Source: Fallopia convolvulus (Eukaryota > Streptophyta > Magnoliopsida > Caryophyllales > Polygonaceae). From it: a stretch of DNA of 64,000 bases. The notes beneath the pieces are model-generated. The model was not told the DNA's origin, searched no databases, and worked only from the letters and a program-made list of their open reading frames with translations. Location of the stretch: assembly GCA_964016875.1 (NCBI GenBank), contig OZ024724.1, positions 31,023,786 through 31,087,785 on the forward strand, given 5' to 3'. Below, piece by piece: positions 58,101 through 64,000 of the stretch (within the stretch, counting starts at the first letter, position 1; each line of letters starts with the position of its first letter). Both the position numbers and the translations under genes were made by a program.

Positions 58101-58683
58101 CAGTGCAATTAAAATCACTGGACGGAAGAACCTTAATGTGCTTTAATGTATGTCCAAGTGAGCTCTTTATGATTTTGTGCATCATTATTGCCCCTGGATG
58201 ACCCAATCGATCATGCCATAATGTGAATGTAGTTTGGTCATATGACCTTTTGTTAAACATTGCATTGACCTCAAACGGATAAATGTATGTATGATATAAT
58301 CCGGAGGTTTGCGTTGGCATCCTTTCGAGAATCTGTTTATGGCCAGATTCATGTTTTATGATGCACAAGTATTCTTTCCCATTTTCATTCATGGTTTCCA
58401 TATGAAACCCATTTAGACGCACATCCTTAAAGCTTAGCAAATTTCTTCGAGATTTACTCGAATATAGTGCGTCATTTATTACTAGCTTTGTTCCCTTTGG
58501 GAGTAGAATGACAGCTCTTCCAGAGCCTTCGATGAGTTTTGACACACCGGATATTGTAGTGACATTGCCTTCAAAGGCTCTTAATTGGGTAAAGTATTCT
58601 TTACTCCTCAAGATGGTGTGTGTTGTCGCACTGTCCAAAAGACATTGCTCCTTCCCATCGGGTTTCACTTTAGGTAAGTCCAT
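55153..58683 (-). pseudogene. Pol polyprotein of Copia I (one nonsense codon)
   Basis: From ATG 58683 (MDLPKVKPDG) the frame runs 1176 codons, broken only by TGA at 57975-57973 (GPF*YFMVLID). It contains the protease CLLDSATTHTIL; integrase finger LWHDRLGHPG with CTACSLGK; integrase catalytic Asp/Asp/Glu in QGDICGPI, RLDNAGEF and NGLAESLIKR; RT with DVVTAYLYG, RSLYGLKQSGRMW and the YVDD motif (AVYVDDLNIVG); RNase H with GYADAGYLSDPHK and LYEDNSACVAQ; and an ADLFTKSL ending. The stop lies within the integrase core and, from its position in an otherwise intact frame, is probably a single C-to-T change. RT and RNase H are fully open. Confidence 0.93.
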
Positions 58684-58899
58684 GTTTTCTATCAATATAA
58701 AGAAAAAGGAGAATTAAGGCATTAATAAAAGTTTCATATATTATACAAGGATAAACATATTATACAAGTTCTATTATACAAAGCCTATTACACAAATCCT
58801 TACGAGATAAAGGTTAAAGCATGGGATATAAAAGACATTACAAGTATTATAAAATAGCATGGGAGATAGTAGAGATATTTAGGGGCTCGTGCTTTTCAT
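58684..58899 (-). other. Gag-pol spacer of Copia I, possible intron 3' end
   Basis: AT-rich with stops in all frames. It ends in a pyrimidine-rich CTCCTTTTTCTTTATATTGA-TAG just before the pol ATG, a good plant splice acceptor. A candidate donor AAAG|GTATGC lies inside gag at 59076. Confidence 0.5.
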
Positions 58900-59964
58900 T
58901 TAAGCCCCTAAGGCATAGCCATCATCATTCTCAAGGTTGAGAAAGTCATTAACATCCAAACTAGTCACTGGTGACCCATCCACATCGTTATTATCGATGT
59001 AGTTGGTCTCGGTAGCCCTTTCTTTATTCTTTTCATCTTGGTATAGCTTCACTAGGTGTGGAGCTGTGCGGCATACCTTTGACCAGTGACCAGTCACGCC
59101 ACATCTGTAGCATGTTGATTTGGATTTCTGGGAGGATCCTGATGGACCCGTCTGGACCTTTTGCTTCACATCCCCCTTGTAGCCATGGTTCTCACGGTGA
59201 TTATCGTGGCTTTTGTTGTAGACTCGGCCACGCCCATGGCCACCACGACCACCACGGCCACCACGGCTCCCATAGTGACCACGACCTCGTCCACGCCCAT
59301 TGTTACGGCGTGATTGTTGCCCACGTTCATTGTCGTTCCTATCATGGAACGCTTTGTTCATAGCATTTGCTTCTGGGGCAGCTGTTGAGCCAGTAGGCCT
59401 TAGGTTGTGGTTTTTCATTAGGAGCTCATTATTCTTTTCAGCAACCAACAATACTTTCAACAAGTCAGAATATCTTTTGAAATTTCTTAATCTATATTGT
59501 TGTTGCAATAATATGTTTGAAGCATGCATAGTGGAGAAAGTTTTCTCCAACATCTCTTCCTGAGTGATCATTTTACCACATAGTCTCAATTGAGAAGTGA
59601 TCCTATGGATAGCACTGTTGTACTTAGTGATGGACTTAAAGTCCTGGAACCTTATAGTGTTCCACTCATGTGTTACTTGTGGGAGCAAAACTTCATTTTG
59701 ATGAGCATAGCGCTCATTCAGGCTCTCCCACAATTCTATAGGATCCTCCACAAATAAGTACTCAGTTTTGAGACTCTCATGAATGTGGTGGCGGAGGAAC
59801 ACAATGGCTTTCGCCTTTTCCTGTGGGGTGGCATTATTGTTTGCCACAATTGTTTCCTCAAGGCCATTTGCCTTGAGGTGAGCCATGGCATCTACCCTCC
59901 ATTCGAGGTATTTCTGGCCCGATAGGTCAAGGATGTCAAACTCCCTCTTAGCAATGTTTGCCAT
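58900..59964 (-). CDS. Gag of Copia I
   Basis: 354 residues, intact. Starts MANIAKREFDILDLSGQKYL; gag core (UBN2-like) about 15-200 with LWESLNERYAHQ; a Gly/Arg-rich RNA-binding stretch about 215-250 (GRGRGHYGSRGG); and a zinc knuckle CYRCGVTGHWSKVC (CX2CX4HX4C) near 284-297. It would form the particle shell and bind the element's RNA. Its stop precedes the spacer, so pol is not translated by simple read-through. The frame is fully open, in line with the recent insertion. Confidence 0.93.
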   Translation of the reverse strand: MANIAKREFDILDLSGQKYLEWRVDAMAHLKANGLEETIVANNNATPQEKAKAIVFLRHHIHESLKTEYLFVEDPIELWESLNERYAHQNEVLLPQVTHEWNTIRFQDFKSITKYNSAIHRITSQLRLCGKMITQEEMLEKTFSTMHASNILLQQQYRLRNFKRYSDLLKVLLVAEKNNELLMKNHNLRPTGSTAAPEANAMNKAFHDRNDNERGQQSRRNNGRGRGRGHYGSRGGRGGRGGHGRGRVYNKSHDNHRENHGYKGDVKQKVQTGPSGSSQKSKSTCYRCGVTGHWSKVCRTAPHLVKLYQDEKNKERATETNYIDNNDVDGSPVTSLDVNDFLNLENDDGYALGA

Positions 59965-60836
59965 TAGTTGCTACATATAAAGATATGCAAATTAAAGGTT
60001 AACATAATCAATAATATAATACATGAGTCGTGTCTAAGACGATTGAAGGACATGTCATATCAAATAATAAATATATGCATGTAGATGATATATTCGGAAT
60101 GCATAAAGAAAGATTGCGTGAGTCAGAGAAGTAATCAATATAGATATAGGCATAGACAATAACGTAAGACAAAAGTAAGAGATCATATGAAATGAAAGAA
60201 AATTATATAACGGGAATTTTAAAGTTTTAAAGTCCTTAGAGTTCGAGATCCTTTAAGTCCAAAGTCCGAGGTCCTTTAAGTCCAAAGTCCGAAGTCCTTA
60301 AAGTCTGATTCCCTTCATCCCCCTTTTCACTTTTTCACTTCCGACCTTATCTCCTTCCTCCACCTCCATATTCAACCACCTTTACCAAATTTTTCTTTCG
60401 ACATTCTCCATGGCCGACGACGAGATTATGCGTCGTCTTAGAGCCGGTAATAGGAGATTTTTGATTGAGCTTTTCATTTGCCTTGTTCTTATTGTGATTA
60501 CCAACATCATGCTCATAATTATTTTGGTTAAAACTTACTTCCAATCCAAGTGGTGAAGTTGAAGATTTTCGAAGGAGAAATCGGTTTAAAGGTAAGCAAA
60601 TGTAATGTTTTGTTTGTATCTTTTACATATCCAAAAGTATGATTTATTTTTGGTAAGAAATCGTTTCAAATCTAGGAAGAAAAACGAGTTTCTGATGTAG
60701 AAGATCCCAAATCGGGCAATTACAGAGCATACTCCTCAAAAACAGTTTTAGGAAATAAACTTGTTGTATGATTAAGATTAGAAAGAGATAGAATTTGTAC
60801 CTTGGTGATTAGTGAAGCTCAATTGGTAATTAGAGA
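59965..60836 (-). other. Leader region of Copia I
   Basis: No sense-strand gene. It contains a short repeat of about 24 bp (TCCTTTAAGTCCAAAGTCCG units, 60250-60305) and, on the plus strand, the small ORF at 60410-60556. Confidence 0.6.
60410..60556 (+). CDS. Antisense 48-residue membrane peptide ORF in the Copia I leader
   Basis: ATG in a good plant context (CTCCATGG). The peptide starts MADDEIMRRLRAGNRRF, followed by a hydrophobic run of about 22 residues (LFICLVLIVITNIMLIIILV) and a short KTYFQSKW tail, so it would be a single-pass membrane protein with a basic cytosolic side. The upstream plus strand has a TATA-like TTATATAAC near 60205 and a CT-rich stretch (60310-60365) like a plant 5' UTR; downstream is AAAG|GTAAGC, a splice-donor match, near 60590. 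I do not recognise the peptide. Expression is unproven; a chance ORF is possible. Confidence 0.45.
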   Translation: MADDEIMRRLRAGNRRFLIELFICLVLIVITNIMLIIILVKTYFQSKW

Positions 60837-60851
60837 CTCGTGCTGATAACG
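60837..60851 (-). other. Primer binding site of Copia I
   Basis: The minus strand reads CGTTATCAGCACGAG directly after the LTR, a primer-site type seen in plant Copia elements. Confidence 0.75.
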
Positions 60852-61229
60852 TGTTATGAAAAGATTTATGAAAGCAAGATCACTTTAACTTTTGGGAAAA
60901 CACTTAAACAAACTTTATGAGGACTTTTAGATCATTAGAAGAGAGGGAGGGAGAGTAAGAACTTTAGAGAGTGTATTTCTTACTCTACTTTGGTGCAAGT
61001 TTTACAATGGATGATGGCCATATTTATAGGCCAAGAGTGGGGTAAAACTTTGGTAAATCTCCATGATTTATGCATGGAAATAAGGAGGTGAAGAAGGTGA
61101 ATAATTCACCTTGTACAAATTTTCCTCCATTATACACTTGTTCATACATAATATGTGTAATACATGTGTGTGTAAATAGATAGCTTGTAGTATGATAATT
61201 TGGACTTCATAAATTTGGACTTTATAACA
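60852..61229 (-). repeat. 5' LTR of Copia I
   Basis: Two differences from the 3' LTR by eye: C for T in GATGG(T/C)CATAT and T for C in GTAG(C/T)ATGAT. Confidence 0.95.
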
Positions 61230-61234
61230 GGACA

Positions 61235-62599
61235 TAATTTTTTGAACGTAAATAATCCTCCCGGTGAAAATCCAAAGTTTTGCAAGTAGGAATTAACTAA
61301 TTCCCAAAGAGCCTTAATTAAGGCCACTTGAAGGTCTTGATTAACTAATCAAGAAGGAAGTTAATTAACTTCCAATTTTAGAATTAACTAGTCCTAAATG
61401 ACTTACAGTACATAACTACGTACACACGTATTTTAATGACTTACAGTACGTAACTACGTACATGCATTTTTCATGCTCAAAACCCCCACAAATCGTATAT
61501 GTGGGATGTTGAACAGTAAGTGGACCAACAACATGCAACTTTTCTAGATGTATATAGATCTCAATTGTAAACGGGATTGAGTTCACCCAGCATATTTCAT
61601 TTTTTATTTGAAAACAAAACAATTTAAAGAAAGGATTTTAAGGGGAGAAAAGAAATAAACCCCAATCAACATACCTAGTAAGGAACAACTAGTAAATTTT
61701 TTAATCTTTTGAAAAATGAGTGGGGATATCACTAGAAGACAAGTGCAGAGAAGAAGTTAAAAACAAATGACACAGGGCTATTTTCATGCAAAAGCAAGTG
61801 TAGAGAAAGAAGAAGTCAAAGAAAAAAACAATTCACTACCCGTTGCAATTACACGTAAATGAAGGCTAAAAATAGAAGAGGGTTTCTATTCCTGTGTTTG
61901 AAAACGATCACTCAGGTCTTTTCAGCCTTTCTCTGCCTCAGTTTTTTTTTAGCTTTTGTATTTAGAAATGTGTTTTGGAGATGAAGGAGATAATCTGAAA
62001 TTTTGTAACGGAGGGAGTTTTTGTGCAGATTGAAGCCTCTATGTATATACATAGGAGGGAGTCAAATCAGTTTTTCTTTTGTAACTTCCCACACACCCAC
62101 TCACTTTTATATTTAAATTATTAAATTTTGCTTTGTGTGGGAGAGGAAGTTATCTAATATGTGTGTACGTGGGATGCTGCATTTGACAAATACCCACAAT
62201 TCAATTTTCTTTTCTTTTCTTTTTTAACAAACTTTTGGGCCTTTTTTTATAACTATTTTGGGCTATTTATCAATATAATGGGCTGAAGGTAGCTAGGAAT
62301 TTATAGGGCCCAATCCTAATTCCTAATTTTTTTTACTTGTTTTAATGAAAATTAATCCCATTTATATTTTGTAATCAATTTTCATAATATTTGGGTAATC
62401 ATGAAATTTTTAAAAGTCATGAAATTTTACCCCTCAACAATCCGTTAATTACAAAGCCAACCTAAATCATTACAACAAATGATCTTTAGGTATTCCACAA
62501 CAATAGGACGTTGACTAATATTCAAACTTAAAGAGAAAAAAAGAAAATAAACTATTTGAAGGACAATCTTGAATACTTTGAATCACTTGTTGAAGTAGA
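61235..62599 (+). other. AT-rich intergenic region
   Basis: No gene. Holds a 38-bp imperfect tandem duplication (ATGACTTACAGTAC units at 61398 and 61436). ORFs here are short and resemble nothing. Confidence 0.5.
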
Positions 62600-63720
62600 G
62601 GAATGAATGTTTCTTCTTGGTAAGAAGTCGGTTGCATTATTACTTTTCTTGTAACAATGAAAAATCAACATGCGAAATAGTAATTAATAAAGAATCATTG
62701 TTAATTATAGTCTCAATCTCCCAAAGAATTTTCCAAACATGTTTAATAGAATTAATAACAGTTAGATTATCATCTCAATAATAAGTTTTGAAATATTTGT
62801 AAAAAACAACAAATAAAAGAGAAAGCTTTTGCCCGTAAAATACTCATGGAAGGCAAAGCCTTCCTATCAAACCTAGAACTTTTCTATTATGATCACGAGT
62901 AATAAAACTAGCAAAAGTAGAAGAGCTTTGTTGTTTTGAGGCGTCAAAATTTAACTTTATCCTGGTTGGCGGTGGCTTAATCCATGAAGCTCCCAAATGT
63001 CTTTTACGAACAGACAAATTACGAGGAACCATTAGATTAGCATAGATCCATTGAAGATGTTAAGAAAAAGCGATATCATCGGGTAATAGATTAGATGTAA
63101 GCCTTTAAAGGATTAAAAATTGCAGCATTCCTATGACACCAAATATACCACCAAAGAAAACGTAAAATATCAGAATTGACATTATTATATAAAGTAGAAA
63201 TGAGATTATCTTTAAAATCTCTCAAGGTTAAAATATGAAAAGGCATGTTTACCTTAATTTCTAAACTAGATATCATTTTTTGAGTAAAAGGACAATGAAA
63301 GAACAAGTAATTTAAAGTTTCATTCTCCATTTGGCAAAGGGAGCACCAATTAGAAACTCTATTATAAAACATATTTAAACATTCACTAGTTGAAAGGCTA
63401 TCAATACAAGATTTCCAAAGAAAAATTTTTATTTTAGGAGTTTTTCCCAAGGCCGATCGAAGAGACAAATGGTAAAAGATGTAAAATACTAGCCGATTGG
63501 ACCGAGAAGCACCCATCATAATAAGACATTAGGTCAAAGATTTCAATCTAAATATCAGATCAAAAGTTTATATTTTGACCATCGCCAGTTGTCCGCCGAA
63601 TACCTGTAGCAAAGAGTTGTCGAATATTAAGTAGACATCCAAACTGCCAAGACATTTTGTTTAAAATGAAGTGTGGCAAGATAAAATAAAATTTGTGCAG
63701 GGGCTAAAACTAGCCTCACA
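62600..63720 (-). pseudogene. C-terminal fragment of a plant L1-type LINE (zinc-binding and RNase H domains)
   Basis: Minus strand, in order: GIRRTTGDGQNINF near 63600 with a stop where Trp is expected; the RT zinc-binding domain PKIKIFLWKSCIDSLSTSE, CSLCQMENETLNYLFFHCPF and WWYIWCHRNAAIF (63519-63100); then a plant RNase H domain starting WIKPPPTRIKLNFDASK (62985-62930), LRAKAF near 62820 and NLTVINSIKHVWKILWEI near 62750. Frameshifts lie near 63085 and 62850. The RT core itself is absent, and there is no functional product. Confidence 0.85.
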
Positions 63721-64000
63721 ACTTGTAAAGACAAGCAAGCGGGTTTGAACTGTATAGTTCCAAGGTCGGTCACATACTCACATCAACCCGACCTGAACAT
63801 ATTGTTGGACTCTATTTTAATATGGAACTAGAATGGTGTAAGAATCCAGCCGAAACCGCCCATGATCAAACTATGAAAAATGACTTTCTTCTACTTGTGG
63901 ATTAAATTTTTTGTCAAGTGAATTTCGAAAGATAGGTGATGGTTACGACTAGATTTGTGAATTCGAACAGCGACAAGTTCTATTCTACCAATGCTACCGA
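63721..64000 (+). other. Unassigned right-edge sequence
   Basis: No ORF or repeat recognised; may be more decayed LINE. Confidence 0.3.

Larger units (their letters stand above)
54529..61229 (-). mobile_element. Young Copia element I
   Basis: LTRs of 378 bp at 54529-54906 and 60852-61229 differ at only two positions that I can see. Target duplications GGACA lie at 54524-54528 and 61230-61234. On the minus strand the primer site CGTTATCAGCACGAG follows the 5' LTR (60851-60837) and the purine tract GGGGGAG abuts the 3' LTR. It codes for gag (59964-58900) and pol (58683-55153) in the same frame, separated by a 200-bp stop-containing spacer. One internal stop disables pol. The leader holds an antisense small ORF. 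Confidence 0.96.

Noticed and set aside
60347..60544. Minus-strand ORF in the Copia I leader
   Set aside because: Starts and ends inside the leader with no domain; it is the complement of the antisense peptide ORF region.
1..64000. CRISPR arrays, operons or prokaryotic defence systems
   Set aside because: No spaced identical repeats of that type and no prokaryotic gene layout; the window is plant nuclear DNA.

Overview
This is a stretch of a large, repeat-rich plant (angiosperm, probably eudicot) nuclear genome. The evidence is one spliced plant cell-wall gene with plant-type introns, several plant-specific retrotransposon lineages (Athila, Tat, Tekay-like, plant Copia, Cassandra) and tRNA-Met-type primer sites. 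There is no sign of prokaryotic genes. Apart from the single host gene at 46660-48864 (TRICHOME BIREFRINGENCE-LIKE, five exons), nearly everything recognisable is retrotransposon, much of it nested.

Left block, 1-23118, is a stack of insertions. Element C is Tekay-like: a long 5' LTR, a tRNA-Met primer site, an uncharacterised pre-gag ORF and the first codons of gag. It is interrupted at 5608 by Athila-like element A. A is interrupted at 12081, inside its second ORF, by a related but distinct Athila-like element B. B in turn carries a small LTR-only element (18640-20403, TSD TATAG). A and B both keep gag-protease and the downstream ATHILA-type ORF but lack RT, RNase H and integrase. The right-hand halves of A and C are absent, which points to a deletion at the right edge of B.

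Middle block, 23127-45665: an LTR of another Tekay-like family; a decayed antisense L1-type LINE; a decayed Copia element E (28904-40466, TSD TCTTG) split by a Cassandra TRIM with 5S-derived LTRs (TSD ATGAT) and by an antisense solo LTR of the C family (TSD ATGCT). That solo LTR itself holds a 749-bp insertion (TSD TTCCTTAT) coding for a restriction-like-endonuclease-type domain. A further solo LTR (TSD GTAGT) splits a decayed antisense Tat-like gag whose primer site and LTR are visible at 45092-45665.

Right block, 45666-64000: the TBL gene; a long inverted repeat just downstream; a 5'-truncated Tat-lineage gag-protease element with its 3' LTR and an 8-bp microsatellite; a young Copia element I on the minus strand (54529-61229, TSD GGACA), disabled by one stop codon and carrying an antisense membrane-peptide ORF in its leader; and the C-terminal part of a LINE.

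The most unusual signals are: a row of stem-loops with covarying stems in the transcribed leader of the LTR-only element; palindromes of the form TCG-NNNN-CGA, with a family-specific core, scattered throughout elements A and B; the endonuclease-type insertion; and the antisense peptide ORF in Copia I.
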